Below are positions 1 through 11,096 of a stretch of DNA of 64,000 nt, one piece after another. This DNA comes from Pestalotiopsis fici W106-1 (lineage: Eukaryota > Ascomycota > Sordariomycetes > Amphisphaeriales > Sporocadaceae), in the NCBI RefSeq assembly GCF_000516985.1, contig NW_006917106.1, positions 121,024-185,023 on the forward strand, given 5' to 3'. Below the pieces are notes generated by a model. The model saw only the letters and a program-made list of their open reading frames with translations, was not told the origin of the DNA and searched no databases. Positions within the stretch are counted from its first letter, which is position 1. Each line of letters starts with the position of its first letter. The translations under genes were made by a program, and so were the position numbers.

Positions 1-1007
1 CCTCCTTCTTCTTTTTTTTTTTGGAGACCGCTCTGAAAGTTTTCCTGACCAAATCAGATCGCCATACTGGCTTATCGCGCATGGAAGACATGAAAAGGCA
101 AGGGCAAATCTCGTCAAGCTTCACAACGCGGAGTATAACATTGACGGCCACATGGCGGAGATTCATGATTCACTGGCAAGACTCAACCAGGAGAACGAAA
201 GCCAGGGAAGCATGGCAGAATGCTTTGACAAGAAAAACTGGAAACGAACCTTGGTGGCCACCAGCACGTTCTTTATCCAAAATGCGTGCGGCAATTCATG
301 GGTGATTGGATATATGAGTTGTAAGGATGTTCATTCACTTAGCTCCTGACTGTCGAAGGAGCGATATAACACAACAAGCAATGGCTAACGGGTAACTTGC
401 AGACTTTATGCAGCTTGGAGGAATGAGCGCAGCCAAATCCTTTGATACCACTGTCGGTCTCTCTGGGCTCATGGTTGTTGGTAACATGTGCGGTTGGATC
501 TTCGTAGAAACGTTTGGCCGACGTGCCACTGCCTTGTGGGGGACCATAAGCCTGAGCGTTGTTCTGTTCCTGATCGGTATCCTGGCATCGATATCGGTAG
601 GCGGTGCCATTTGGGGACAGGTAGCGTGTATGGCCCTCTGGTCCTTTGTGTATCAAGGCACAATCGGTTCCGTGGCCTGGCCAATTACTGCCGAGAACGC
701 GACCTCCCGTCTTCGAGGTCCAACGCAGTCACTGGCCACGATGATGAACGGCTTGTCCTCGTGCATCTGGAGCTTTGCCTTGCCGTACGCCATCAACCCG
801 GATCAGGGCAATATGGGTGGCAAAATTGCGTTCGTCTTTGGCGCTATTTTGGTCTTGGCCTCTGTGTTCATCTATTACATGTACCCAGAGACCAAGAACC
901 GTACATATATCGAGATTGACGAGCTTTGGAACAGAAGCATTCCTCCACGCCATTTTGCCAGAACAGAGCTGATAACGATCTCGACTGAGGAAACCAAAGG
1001 CTTGTAA
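1..1007 (+). CDS. MFS sugar (maltose/hexose-type) transporter, 5'-truncated by window
   Basis: This is the C-terminal part of a sugar permease of the major facilitator superfamily, which moves sugars across the plasma membrane by proton symport. The visible exon runs from the window edge to 320 and encodes the central cytoplasmic loop, with a SPYWLIAHGRHEKA stretch typical of sugar transporters. An intron at 321-402 (GTAAGG...GCAG) joins it to exon 403-1007 and restores the segment GYMSYFMQLGGMSAAKSF. The second half has several hydrophobic helices, and the YPETKNRTYIEIDELW segment is the usual PETK motif at the end of the family's last helix. The start lies outside the window. The residues resemble fungal alpha-glucoside/maltose permeases more than glucose transporters, but the substrate is inferred. 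The next gene on the same strand is a Zn2Cys6 regulator, a common pairing for sugar-use genes. Confidence 0.88.
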
Positions 1008-1701
1008 TGTAGCGAATCTGTAGCATGTTAGATTAGGTATACAGCTTCAGTAAGCACCCAAATCATGGAAAGTTCAAGAGATTAAAGTTATATGCAAAAG
1101 AATCTGGCTACAAAGCGGATGACGCATAAGGAATGATGTGATATGTCGAAGGCAAAGCGCCCACTGTGGATGGGCCTACATTAAGGTACATAAGTAGCAT
1201 TTATATTTGTACGGAGCACCAGAGCCAAACTGTTGAAAATCCCCATTAAACCCCGACGTGTTTATAGCTTTCGAAACAGCGGTTTTGCATAGCGCTTAAC
1301 TCAAGCCAGCTCAAGGCAATAAAAGAAATATATTATTATAAATATATATTTTCTTTCTTTTTTTTTTTCTAATAATCTTTTTAAAATTTCTTTTTATTTT
1401 CTTTTAAATTTTATTATTAAAAACTACGTTTTTATTATAATTGCTTTTTTAATAAATTACGCATAAATAAGGTAATTTTAGTGACGTTATCTTAATAAGT
1501 AGGTTGCCCTTTGGCAATCGTGAACTTACCCCAACCTAACCCCAAGTTGGGGCACGGGTGGTATTAATTTCCCGGTCATCGGCGCCTCGTTGTGTGATTC
1601 TTTTCCGACGACAGCCGCGCAGCAGCTCTACCTACGTATCTTAAAGGTACCTACAATCCCAGTCTTTTGAATGGGAAAACCCTGATATCCGGCAATACTT
1701 G
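1008..1701. other. Intergenic region with an AT-rich block
   Basis: No gene is visible. Positions about 1318-1500 are almost pure A/T with long T and A runs, in sharp contrast to the flanking DNA. This could be a RIP-degraded relic or a simple AT-rich spacer. The rest is the 3' flank of the transporter and the promoter of the regulator that starts at 1702. Confidence 0.6.
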
Positions 1702-3676
1702 ATGTCGAGTCACTCAAGAAGGGGACGGAGAATTTCTCGCAGAGCCTGCGATTTGTGCCGAGATCGCAAGGTTCAGTGCCTCTTCGACGCTCGCAATGTG
1801 CAGAGCTGCCAGAAATGTTCTCAGAGCGAGGTGCCATGCACATTTCTAACGGAGCGGCGGCCGCGAGGTCCACCCAATCGGTATGCAATCCATCACACTC
1901 ACAGTCTGATTGTGCATCTTCTGACACAACCCATCTCTGGGAGGTTGTTAACGATGGAGAGTGCCTAGTCGGGTCTTGGAGGCACAACGCCAAGCCCTCC
2001 TTTCTCCTGCTTTGCCCTCGCAGGGCCCGACGACCACTCATGACAGAGACAAGGGCCCCTCCGGCCTGCTGCCTTTACCAATTGGCAGTTTGACGGTTGA
2101 ACACCTGGTACCCAGGCATACATTCAAAGCCCTCATTGCCGAGTTCTTGACACGCGTATACCCCCTTCTACCCTTGGTCCATGTGCCCGACTTTACGTTC
2201 CGGTTTGAAGCCGGTGACTATGATCGGGATCCCCGGTTCTTCCGTCTGTGCATTGCTATTTGTGCAGTGACTATGGCCTCCATTCCGCGACAGGTTGAGA
2301 CCTATGCCTGCCATCTATATCAGAATGCCGGTGAGTTGGTCGAAAGAGCAGCACACGTCGTCCTTACTTGTAGGCTTTCATCGGATATGTCTTGGCAACA
2401 AAAGCCGACCGTCAATGACATGCTCGTGTCTGTGATGCTTTCCATGGCGGCCCATTATGCCGAATGGGCGCATATAGGGTGGGCATATGCGAGTGAGGCG
2501 ACACATGCCTTTCGCGGCCTAGAGCTGTACAGGCGTGAGGCTTACACTGATATGACCATGGTTGAGTCCGAGTTGTGCAAACGCGCCTTTTGGCTCATGT
2601 ATATTATGCAAATGTAAGTCTTGACGTCGCCATCCTGACGCATCACTGGGTGGCTATCAGACATAACCATCTGTTTAGACATGATCGCCTCTCTCACATC
2701 ACTCCTCATACCAGCCCATGTTACGAGCCAATGCGTACAGACTGGGATTTTATGCTTCCCATCGAGATATCTGACTCGGATCTTGAACCTAGCCGGGGCT
2801 CCAATTCAGACGCTGACATATATCATGATTGTCGGCCGGCCATATCCGGATTTATTGCGCTCATCAAGGTCTTTCTGTGCGTTGCAGAAGTATCGTGCCA
2901 ACAAGTTCCGGGGCCAAAGACTGCCAATGCACTAAGCACAAACGTAAATGGTCCTCACACTTCATCGGCCCTCCAATCAGAAGTCCGATCTTCTATCCGG
3001 CGGCGCGAGACACTGCTCAATGTTGTTACAAGGCTACAAAAAGTCTTGGAGGAATTGCCAGACGAGTTGAGCCTACCCTCAAATCATCCTTCTTCAGATT
3101 CGGCTGGTACCGAGGAGGAAGACAAGTCTGTTATTGGCCATCAATACGCTGTCATGCGGGTCAACATTCACGTCACAAGCCTCTACCTTCAGTCAACTCT
3201 GCTCGATATATGCCTAGGCTCAGCCGCTGAGCCACTGGAGCACGGAAACACAGCCTCCGTGACCGACAAAACATTTCCAGGCTCGCCAAACGACCCAAGA
3301 CCGTCTACGACCGGTAGCCACGGGACACTCTGGGACCTGAGAGAAAATATCGTCAGTGAGCTTCTACATGTACTTGAGCACTCGACAACAAAAGCACTAG
3401 AGTCTAATGGGCTATCCATCGTAAGTTATGCATTGCCACTGGGTTATATCGATTTCTAATGAAGGCCAGATTGTGAAAATAAGGGAGATAGCAGCATCGC
3501 TGCTTGTGGAAGATGACAATTACAACACCACTAACAATGTTGAAGACAAGAGTCAATACTATATCTCGCAATTTGCGGATATTTTGGCGAGACTTGATTA
3601 TCTCTCCAGAACAAAGCAAGAATCGAGTGTAATGAACAGAGATTCCGCACAGGCTGGCCGAGATATCTTAAGGTAG
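1702..3676 (+). CDS. Zn2Cys6 transcription factor with fungal_trans domain
   Basis: This is a nuclear binuclear-zinc-cluster activator or repressor of 596 aa in four exons: 1702-1880, 1969-2613, 2661-3420 and 3470-3676. The zinc cluster is at residues 16-46 with spacing C-x2-C-x6-C-x9-C-x2-C-x6-C (C16, C19, C26, C36, C39, C46). The middle homology region follows, including the CKRAFWLMYIMQIHNHLFRHDR segment that only reads through after the 2614-2660 intron is removed. I chose the ATG at 1702; the open frame begins one codon earlier at a TTG. All junctions keep frame and have GT-AG ends. It sits downstream of a sugar transporter and upstream of an AA9 gene on the same strand, so a role in sugar or polysaccharide use is a reasonable inference. 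Its DNA target and inducer are not visible from sequence. Confidence 0.88.
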
Positions 3677-4524
3677 TATGCGAAAGAATCGCAATAGCAA
3701 TGTATGGTACCTGTTGATTCCGCAAAACCTTCCATGTAGGAAAACTGATCAAGGGGCTGTTGTCCTGCGAGAATTTACCTATGTTGCCTAATCGTGCTGG
3801 TTTCCACATATTGCCGAGGCAAACCTTTACGACTCACCCAATGTGCTGGATATGCACTGTTCAAGCCTTTGTCAAATCACATGGAAAGCGCGGCGCTTGA
3901 AGTGAGTAATTCGGGTTCTGATCGATTGATACAAGTCTGAGGCTGTAGATGTAACATGATCACGCACATCGAATATTGACCATCAAGGCAGCCTGGCTTT
4001 GGACAGGCTTCTGCTTAGGGCGTCAAAGTGGGCGGTCTGTTAAGCTCCTTGTTATGTACATACATGCGTGGGTAGACGCAAGATGTTGTATGTTTCCCGG
4101 TCTCTTGTTTACCAAGCATAGCCCAATCAGGAAATCCGAAGAGGCTGCTGTTAGTATCGAAAACCACGAAGAAGACCCTCCCCCCCCCACGTTCGTTCTC
4201 CTGACCTCTAGATTTGCCCGAACAGTCTGGATCATATATTTGCGGTTGTAATGCGGAGTGTAACCGACGAGCTTTGGCCGAAAGGATCGAATCATGGCCG
4301 AATGGAGACATGCTTCCGTTATTTCGGGTAACTCAACCCAAGATTCAACCCGGACTCAATTGTTCCGCAGTTCAGTACTATTGGCCGCCAAGACCTTCGT
4401 GCATGATCATTAGTGATTTCTGGACCTCCCTCGTGCTCGGTATCTACAGGTATAAATGATGCTCATTGCAACCGAGGGTCGAGGCGAAGATCTCAGGGTA
4501 TGCCCTTTGCAAGAATTCGTCGCG
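3677..4524. other. Intergenic region / promoter of the AA9 gene
   Basis: No supported gene. The last 150 bp hold an ATTGG (inverted CCAAT) near 4379 and a TATA box at 4451-4457. A C-rich run is at about 4179-4188. Short open frames here have no recognisable protein character. Confidence 0.55.
4451..4457 (+). promoter_or_regulatory. TATA box of AA9 gene
   Basis: TATAAAT lies 68 bp upstream of the chosen ATG at 4525, a normal distance for a fungal secreted-enzyme gene. Confidence 0.55.
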
Positions 4525-5551
4525 ATGGTGTTTCTCAGTCGTACACTCCTCGCAGCCTTTGGGTTTGCTACAGCAGTTCTAGGTCACGGGTACGTGACCA
4601 CGTTCACCACTGACGGGAAATCGAACCAAGGCTTTCTCTGTATGAACACACCCTAATGATGTTCGATGCCCAGCTCGCAATGATGATGCTTACACTGCTT
4701 TGAAGTGGACTACTATTACCAAAAGGTGAATACCGGATCTTTTCCGGACATCGCAGCATGGTAAGTCTGTTTCTTTGATCCATCCGATGCCCATAATCCA
4801 TACCCGTCCAACCTCATTGCATGAGCTGATAAAATTCCTTAGGTATGCGGAGAACTTGGATAGCGGCTTCGTAGCACCCGATGCATACGGTACATCCGAT
4901 ATCAATTGCCACAAGAATTCGTCTCCAGGGGTCCTTACGACTACGGTCAGCGCAGGCGGTAGCATTACTTTTCAGTGGCCCTCCACATGGCCGCATCCCT
5001 ACGGTCCCATTCTGACCTATATCGCTGCATGCAATGGCGATTGTAGCAAAGTGGACAAATCAACTCTTAGCTGGGTCAAGATCGATGCATCTGGGATTGA
5101 CTATACCACCCAGACTTGGGCCTCTCAGGTCTTGATCAATCAAGCCGGCAAATGGACCACCAAGGTCCCGTCGTCTCTCAAGGCTGGAAACTATGTCTTT
5201 AGACATGAGATTATTGCGTAAGATGACCCTGCTCTCGTTATAATCATCATATATCTATTGTCGTCACAATGCGGCCATACAACGATGTATTGTCTTTCTG
5301 AAAAATTGAGGGAAAAGAATGCTTCTAACGGTCAAAAACCACCTAGACTGCACGGAGCTGGAACGCTCAACGGTGCGCAGAACTACCCGCAGTGCTTCAA
5401 CATCGCCGTCACCGGCTCTGGGAGCACCTCTCTTCCCACGGGGACCCTGGGCGTCAATCTCTACAAGAATACGGACCCTGGCATCTACTTTAACCCTTAT
5501 GTGACTATCACTAGTTACACCATGCCAGGACCAAGTCTGTGGACTGGCTAG
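4525..5551 (+). CDS. AA9 lytic polysaccharide monooxygenase (former GH61)
   Basis: This secreted copper enzyme oxidatively cleaves cellulose or related beta-glucans. Four exons (4525-4639, 4706-4760, 4843-5217, 5347-5551) give 249 aa. Residues 1-20 form a signal peptide, and cleavage leaves His21 as the mature N-terminus ([12 protein letters not shown]), the first ligand of the copper 'histidine brace'. The second brace histidine is His108 in TWPHPYGP. The axial tyrosine is in [10 protein letters not shown] (about Tyr195), and a conserved His (FRHEIIA) lies before the last intron. There is no cellulose-binding module and no GPI signal, so this is a single-domain form. The first intron is the least certain junction: acceptor 4704-4705 was chosen because it alone joins into [11 protein letters not shown] in frame. 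The flanking sugar regulator and transporter fit a polysaccharide-use role. Confidence 0.92.
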
Positions 5552-6342
5552 TTACAATTTGATGGCACTGTAATTGAGTCAAGTAACGCATGTGCTGTTG
5601 AATACTAGCAGTACATCTAATCTCTGGTTGCAGTCTTGAATTCTTGATAATATTGGTTCAAGCTCTTTACGAGACTAACGGTTCTGTGTTCAATGGGATT
5701 GACTAGGTATTCATTGAATTGAAGTGAAAATTGTCCCTGTATTAAAATTGCAGAGGTTCAATAGCAAACAGTACCGCTTTGCTGCAATTCCCTTAGGTGC
5801 CTCTGTGTAAATGCTGCTCACTTTAATGTGTGGGGTGGAGGTTTCGCAATTGTTGGTGAATAGCGGCATGAATAGTCAGTCATATTATATATTACAGAGT
5901 CAGGTCATCTATTATATTCTCGGATGCTACTTTAGATGCAGACCTCCACAACACAAGCGTTGACAAACTGTTGTGGATCAAGCGGTACATCACATGGTCC
6001 ATAAGCATTCGTGTCCACCCATATTCAAGTACTATTGACATCGTGCATCGAAGGTGGTGTGGAAACATTAGTCTGTTTGTATCTAGAAGCCGTTTCCAGA
6101 TAGTGGTAACTTCGACGGCTCTACATAACATCTATTACCGGCTTCATCTGCATGTGCAGGTTCTTGGCACGCCCAGCCTGCCCAGGCTTGTAACATGGAG
6201 ATATGGAATGGCAGTAGGACGGTCTAATATCGCAAGAATCGAAGAGTTGGGGATGCTGGCATTATACTAGCCATCGGTGTCTTGGAATGGGGTTTAGAAC
6301 TCGTAGGATGGTTTTCCACAGTGATGAGGTTGTCGAAGTGCT
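5552..6342. other. Intergenic region between convergent AA9 and GCIP-like genes
   Basis: No gene seen. This is the 3' flank of both neighbours, with moderately AT-rich stretches and short frames without protein character. Confidence 0.55.
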
Positions 6343-7506
6343 CTATTCTGGCTTCTTGATGCTGACTTGGAACTTCTGCACCCAGTCTGTGAACTCATCC
6401 CTTTCTCCATCCCAAGGCTTGACCAGCATCTCGGAAGCAGCGAACGCATCAAAGAAGCATGCATCCATGCTCTGGTCGATGGCATCCGGCTCCAAGTCAT
6501 AAAAGGCACATGCCACCTCGTTGAAGCGGTCCGTCAGGCGCTTTAGAATAGCCAGTACCTCATCTAACCTCCTAGGCACTGGCGATGACTCGCTTGCTGG
6601 GAGTAGCGGCAACACTTTGAGGCGCCTTTTCACGATAGCAGCGTACAGCAGCGTTGTGAGCCTCAGTCGCTTCAGGCAGGCTTCCAGGCGCTCGCCGATC
6701 TTGTCGGAATCATTACGTGGAATATGCCGGGTATTCATGAGATCGTCGACCATGTCTTGGGCCGAGAGGTGCGTTGTATCCAGCTGGTTCGTGACGTACT
6801 CGACCTCATCCTCGGGCTCTTCGCCATCCTCGTCATCGTCATCGCCCCGTTGCTCGCCCTCCTCCTTCCACTCCTTGAGCTCGTCAAGTACATCCTGGAG
6901 GGTATCCCGGTACTGTTGCACCTTTTTTATCAAAAGATTTGCGACTCCAAATTTCTGGAGCTGGATCACGTCGTCGCAAGCAGCCCAGATGACTCCGGTA
7001 ACGGTAAGGCTTCCCTTGTCCCCCTTGACGCCATCCCTCTTCTCTGGTGACAGAATATTACCATCCAGGGGAATCACCTCGATCAGCCCCCGTAATTCTT
7101 TCAGAACGCGATGGCATCGCCAGGCCAAATCTTCTCGCACAGTTGACGTGTATCTGTCGGCAGCGCAGAGCTGAACGGCGGACGCAAGACCGGGAATGGG
7201 TCCAGCAACGAGCTCCTGCAGGACCTTGACCACAGCGGAAGGGGTGAAGGGTTTGTTTATTATGAGGAGCGAGAGCTTGGTGCTGTGAGCGCGAATCAGA
7301 CTGGCAGAGTCGTGGGCGAGGGACAAAGCATCGATGGACTGCGACTGTGGCGGGGTGTCGCTGGTCGGCGATGGCGGGGTCGTCGTCAACTGGCCTCGGG
7401 CAGCTTGGTTCAAAACCTCTTCAAATTGCTTGATGAGGCTGATGGACGTCTGGACGAGGGTTTCGAGGCCTTTTAAAGTGCCCGGCACGGGCTGTGTACC
7501 AGCCAT
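6343..7506 (-). CDS. GCIP-family (Grap2 and cyclin-D-interacting) protein
   Basis: A single uninterrupted frame encodes 387 aa. It starts MAGTQPVPGTLKGLETLVQT and ends VQKFQVSIKKPE. The content is largely alpha-helical, with an acidic linker (GDDDDEDGEEPEDEVE) in the middle. The N-terminal helical part, the WAACDDV segment and the C-terminal FNEVACAFYDLEPDAIDQSM segment resemble the GCIP/CCNDBP1 family, whose animal members bind Grap2 and D-type cyclins and lack an enzymatic core. In fungi the role is poorly defined; it may act in growth or cell-cycle signalling. There is no signal peptide or membrane segment, so it is probably cytosolic or nuclear. The family assignment rests on general resemblance, not on a catalytic motif. 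Confidence 0.72.
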   Translation of the reverse strand: MAGTQPVPGTLKGLETLVQTSISLIKQFEEVLNQAARGQLTTTPPSPTSDTPPQSQSIDALSLAHDSASLIRAHSTKLSLLIINKPFTPSAVVKVLQELVAGPIPGLASAVQLCAADRYTSTVREDLAWRCHRVLKELRGLIEVIPLDGNILSPEKRDGVKGDKGSLTVTGVIWAACDDVIQLQKFGVANLLIKKVQQYRDTLQDVLDELKEWKEEGEQRGDDDDEDGEEPEDEVEYVTNQLDTTHLSAQDMVDDLMNTRHIPRNDSDKIGERLEACLKRLRLTTLLYAAIVKRRLKVLPLLPASESSPVPRRLDEVLAILKRLTDRFNEVACAFYDLEPDAIDQSMDACFFDAFAASEMLVKPWDGERDEFTDWVQKFQVSIKKPE

Positions 7507-8267
7507 TGCAACGAATATTCACTTTGGTGTTGGCTTTCTTTTCCTTGCCTTTTCGTCCTTTTGGTCCTTGGGTCGCCTATGGTCGTCACCGAAATGCTTT
7601 AAAGAATTTGGCGCTGCTTTTTTTTTTTTGGCCCCCCTCCGCTGCGCATTCCCTCGTACGTAATACAGACACAGGTTAGGTACATGCATACCTAGTAGGT
7701 ACCCACTACTACTGCAGGCACCTGGGGTTTTTGAGGGTCGCGCATAGCAGATACCTACTACTTTTGACCTGCATGTAATACAGAGATCATGTACTAGTAA
7801 TATTCGTTGTGTTATGTCTCGATACGAAAGTGAATATCTCGGTGTTATCGAATTTACTTGTACCGCAATAGCTAAGTAATGATTGAGTCTCTTTTCGAGT
7901 CATGCAAAGATTTCTCTACTCCCAACTATGCAAAATGGCAAGGATTCTTAGTATAATTTCTGCATGCATCTTCAAGTGACCAAAAAATTCATCCGTCTTT
8001 CACTTACCTACCTACAAGACGATCTAGATTGTGTTACAGTAAAGTCGATTACGTGTGGAATCAAGATTAATCACAACACAGTGCTTCCAATAAGACGAAG
8101 AAAAAGCAGATTATTTCAGTATCCATGGTATTCGTGACAAAATGTTTATGTAACAAGAGCTGGTTTGCTGCAAGATGTGCGATGAAGCAGAAGTAGAAAA
8201 CAACACTGTTTTCACAATGTTCACCCTGACTAGTTCAAGTGAATTCTCATGATAGGGAGTCCCATCA
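7507..8267. other. Intergenic region: promoter of GCIP-like gene and 3' flank of BYE1-like gene
   Basis: No gene seen. It includes a T-rich tract at about 7619-7629, scattered TACC/GGTA tetranucleotides (7677-7705), and AT-rich sequence toward 8240. Confidence 0.5.
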
Positions 8268-11096
8268 TCACGCCTTGGATTGTGCTGGCGGTGGTGCGCC
8301 GGGAGGCAGCGTGGCTGCTGCTGCGGCTATGGTATTCTGGACAACGGCCGGCGACGCGGTGGGAGCGGGTGGCTGCGAAGTCCCATTCTGTTTCGCACTG
8401 TTGCCCTCCTCCGTTAGCAGTCGACTCAGCAGTTTGAGATCCTCCCTGGCTCGAGGATCTCGCTCAATACATCGCTTGACCGCATTCCACTCGCCTTCCT
8501 TCATGCGAGCAGCGTGGGGGAGTAGGAATGTGACAGTCGGACTGGTGAAAAGGGGGCCGAGCACTTGACGCGCCTTCTGCTCTCCTTCAATCTGGGCTTG
8601 ACGAAGAGCATTCGGGTCTTGTGGCAATGCTTGTGCTGGAGCTGAGACAACTGGCGCTTGCCGTTGTTGTGGTGTTGGCTGCGGTGGCTGTCCAGGTATG
8701 ACTGGCGGAGGAATTGGCGTGTGGCTTTGGTGGTGGTGAGCTTGAGGCGGGAGGCCGGGAGTAGGAAAGCCGCCTTGCGGAGTAGCAGGTGACCACGCGG
8801 GGGCAGGGATTGATGGCTTGCGATCCGGAACAGGTGTGGGAGTGGCCTGAACTGAAGGCGTCGGCGTTGCCTGCTGCGCGCTGGCTTGTTGCGGCGCCTG
8901 TTCAGAGTGTAGCTTATCGTCCCTCACCACAAACACCATCAACAGGATTGGCTGCGGTCGGGAAAGAGGAACTATATGTCCATCGATATTCTCCAGGATC
9001 TCAGGCAAAGGCCCATCACCTGCAGGGAGTGGTATGAGATAAGTATCTCTGACGCCGCCAAGTTGCCTCTCGCCAACTACTCCGTACCGTTGCTTGGACT
9101 GAAAATAGTTAATCACGGCCAAGTATTGGTTCTTGGCACTCGGATCCGATGGATCTGCTGGAGCGAGGCTGGTGATGACTAGATCAACCTGGTTGTTATA
9201 CCTTAGACCACACAGATATGGCACTGCCTTGTCCTCGGGGATTCGCCCAGCGACCGTAACGAGGGGCGGGATCAAGTCTTTCCACTCTATGCCTCTGACC
9301 TGTTGCAAGTTGGCACCCCCGGCGAATTTGGCAACGATATTGCAATCCGCTAGGTTAGTCATCTTAAGATGCCCCTGCCAGACCACGTCCGGGTCGATGT
9401 TTTCGGTTGGTGAGTATGGTGGCGAGTCGCCGTCTTCTTGCAGCATACGATCGACGTCTGGATCTACTCCAGGGCCAGCCGAGGGTGCAGGAGCCGAAGG
9501 TCGACGTTGGACCGGGCCCGAGGGAGATTTGACGGTGGAGAAAACCTTTTCGAGATCAAAATTGCCTTGCCTAGGTGATTGCTGCTTTCCAGTTGTGTCT
9601 ACTCGAAGAGGCCCAGCAGTCACATTGGCAGGGAGCTCTACAGAGTTCTCTTCCTGGTCTGCTGGTTTGGCCGCACCCGCGCCCGTTCCCGTAGATTCCC
9701 TGATACTCTGCCTACGGATGCTTGAGGGCACCTCTTCGGTCGTCATGAAGCTGTCATTTTCCACGATTTCTTCCCCTTTGTGAGTACGTCTCACTCGAGG
9801 ACCATCGTCGGTGATTAGTACAGATTGCTTGTCTGCAAGCTCTTTCATCTGCGCCGTTTTGCGTTGCAACTCCTCAGTTTGCATATCATCGCTTGTCATG
9901 CCAGCCAAAGCAGGGGCAGTGAGAGTGCGATTCAAGACGCGCGCAGCTAGCTCAACATTCTTCTTTAGATTGAAAACAAGTGTGCGTGTTTGATTGGCAT
10001 TCGCAGTTGCGTTGGGATGAGTATCATGCACCGCGCGTTCAATCTCAATGGCATGACGCTCAGCAATGGCGATCTTGGCCGTGTCCTTGGGAATCTTGAA
10101 GAGCTTGTTCTTGACAGCTTGATCAATAGCAACTTCGAGAGACTTGCGAAGCCCATCGGCACGACTCTTCCTTGTACCCTCCAATTTATCGATGCTTTCT
10201 GCCAGGTCGGCCGGCGGCGTATACTTGGGCAGTGCTGGTACTGTGCGTGTCTCAGCAACCTTGCGCACCTTATTCGCAGGACCTTGAGAATGATCTCGCG
10301 ACTTGCGTTTTGCTTTGGTGGACTCGTCCTCCTTTTTGACTTCCGGGGCAGGAGAGGCTTTGGACTTGGTGGTGGAGGCGGCTGGAGAGGATCGGTCCTT
10401 GTCCTTGGTGTCGCTTGCTCGTTTCTTTCCCTTCTTGCCGCCCGATTTCTTCTTCTTGGACTCCTCTTCATGCTTTTGTCGGCGTGTAATCCATAATTGC
10501 TCTCCTTTAGCTGTTGCGGCAAGCAGCTCCTTGTGGTCCTCGGGCCGACATTGTTCGCAGAAATACTCCTTAGGTAGATCCTCGTCGAAAACACTCATGC
10601 CCATACACACATTGTGCTGCCAAGCGCCACACTGCTCGCAAGCAATCCAGGGTTCGTTAGGGTCGTCATCTTCTTGAGTGGTCGCGCCACATGCACAACG
10701 GATGATCTCCTCGTCCTCAACTTCCTCTTCCTTTTCTTCCTTTTCGACCTTTTTACTCTTCTTGGACGAGGCGGCGGCGGCGGCGGCGGCAGCCTTCTTC
10801 TTAGGAGCCTGGGGGTTCTCGAGTTGATCGAAGGCCTTGGTGTGCTGACCCTTGGTGGCGCGGGAGGAGCGACGGGCTTCTTGTTCGCCTATTGTAGACG
10901 CGTGGTTTGTTAGATCCTCTGCGTGTTTTGCGTTGTTCCGAGTCTGCCTCTGCGACACCATAGTCGATTGACTGTTGCCGGCGATTGGTTCTCCATCATG
11001 TTCGTTCGACTCATGGGATGAGGCCGTCGATGATGGTGGAGGTACTTGGGGCTCAACGGCCAGTTGGGATTTGCGGGTTGCGCGCTTACCAGACAT
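8268..11096 (-). CDS. BYE1: BYE1-type transcription factor (PHD finger, TFIIS central domain, SPOC)
   Basis: One uninterrupted frame of 942 aa. In order: a basic disordered N-terminus with a poly-Ala run (about 102-109) and Lys/Glu-rich tract; a C4HC3 PHD finger at about 133-183 (CACG...CEQCGAWQHNVC...FCEQC); a Lys-rich nuclear stretch; a TFIIS central domain at about 310-425 (RKSRADGLRKSLEVAI through KQSVLITDDG); a disordered linker; a SPOC domain at about 570-735 (VVWQGHLKM...VVRDD); and a Pro/Gln-rich tail. In yeast, Bye1 uses the PHD finger to bind H3K4me3 and the TFIIS-like domain to bind RNA polymerase II. The three-domain order is diagnostic. It is probably nuclear and constitutively expressed. 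Several long open frames on the opposite strand are shadows. Confidence 0.9.
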   Translation of the reverse strand: MSGKRATRKSQLAVEPQVPPPSSTASSHESNEHDGEPIAGNSQSTMVSQRQTRNNAKHAEDLTNHASTIGEQEARRSSRATKGQHTKAFDQLENPQAPKKKAAAAAAAASSKKSKKVEKEEKEEEVEDEEIIRCACGATTQEDDDPNEPWIACEQCGAWQHNVCMGMSVFDEDLPKEYFCEQCRPEDHKELLAATAKGEQLWITRRQKHEEESKKKKSGGKKGKKRASDTKDKDRSSPAASTTKSKASPAPEVKKEDESTKAKRKSRDHSQGPANKVRKVAETRTVPALPKYTPPADLAESIDKLEGTRKSRADGLRKSLEVAIDQAVKNKLFKIPKDTAKIAIAERHAIEIERAVHDTHPNATANANQTRTLVFNLKKNVELAARVLNRTLTAPALAGMTSDDMQTEELQRKTAQMKELADKQSVLITDDGPRVRRTHKGEEIVENDSFMTTEEVPSSIRRQSIRESTGTGAGAAKPADQEENSVELPANVTAGPLRVDTTGKQQSPRQGNFDLEKVFSTVKSPSGPVQRRPSAPAPSAGPGVDPDVDRMLQEDGDSPPYSPTENIDPDVVWQGHLKMTNLADCNIVAKFAGGANLQQVRGIEWKDLIPPLVTVAGRIPEDKAVPYLCGLRYNNQVDLVITSLAPADPSDPSAKNQYLAVINYFQSKQRYGVVGERQLGGVRDTYLIPLPAGDGPLPEILENIDGHIVPLSRPQPILLMVFVVRDDKLHSEQAPQQASAQQATPTPSVQATPTPVPDRKPSIPAPAWSPATPQGGFPTPGLPPQAHHHQSHTPIPPPVIPGQPPQPTPQQRQAPVVSAPAQALPQDPNALRQAQIEGEQKARQVLGPLFTSPTVTFLLPHAARMKEGEWNAVKRCIERDPRAREDLKLLSRLLTEEGNSAKQNGTSQPPAPTASPAVVQNTIAAAAATLPPGAPPPAQSKA

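Noticed and set aside
6521..7174. Plus-strand Ser-rich frame of 217 codons
   Set aside because: Antisense shadow of the GCIP-like gene.
9133..10594. Several long frames on both strands inside the BYE1-like gene
   Set aside because: Shadows of a gene with three recognisable domains in one uninterrupted frame.
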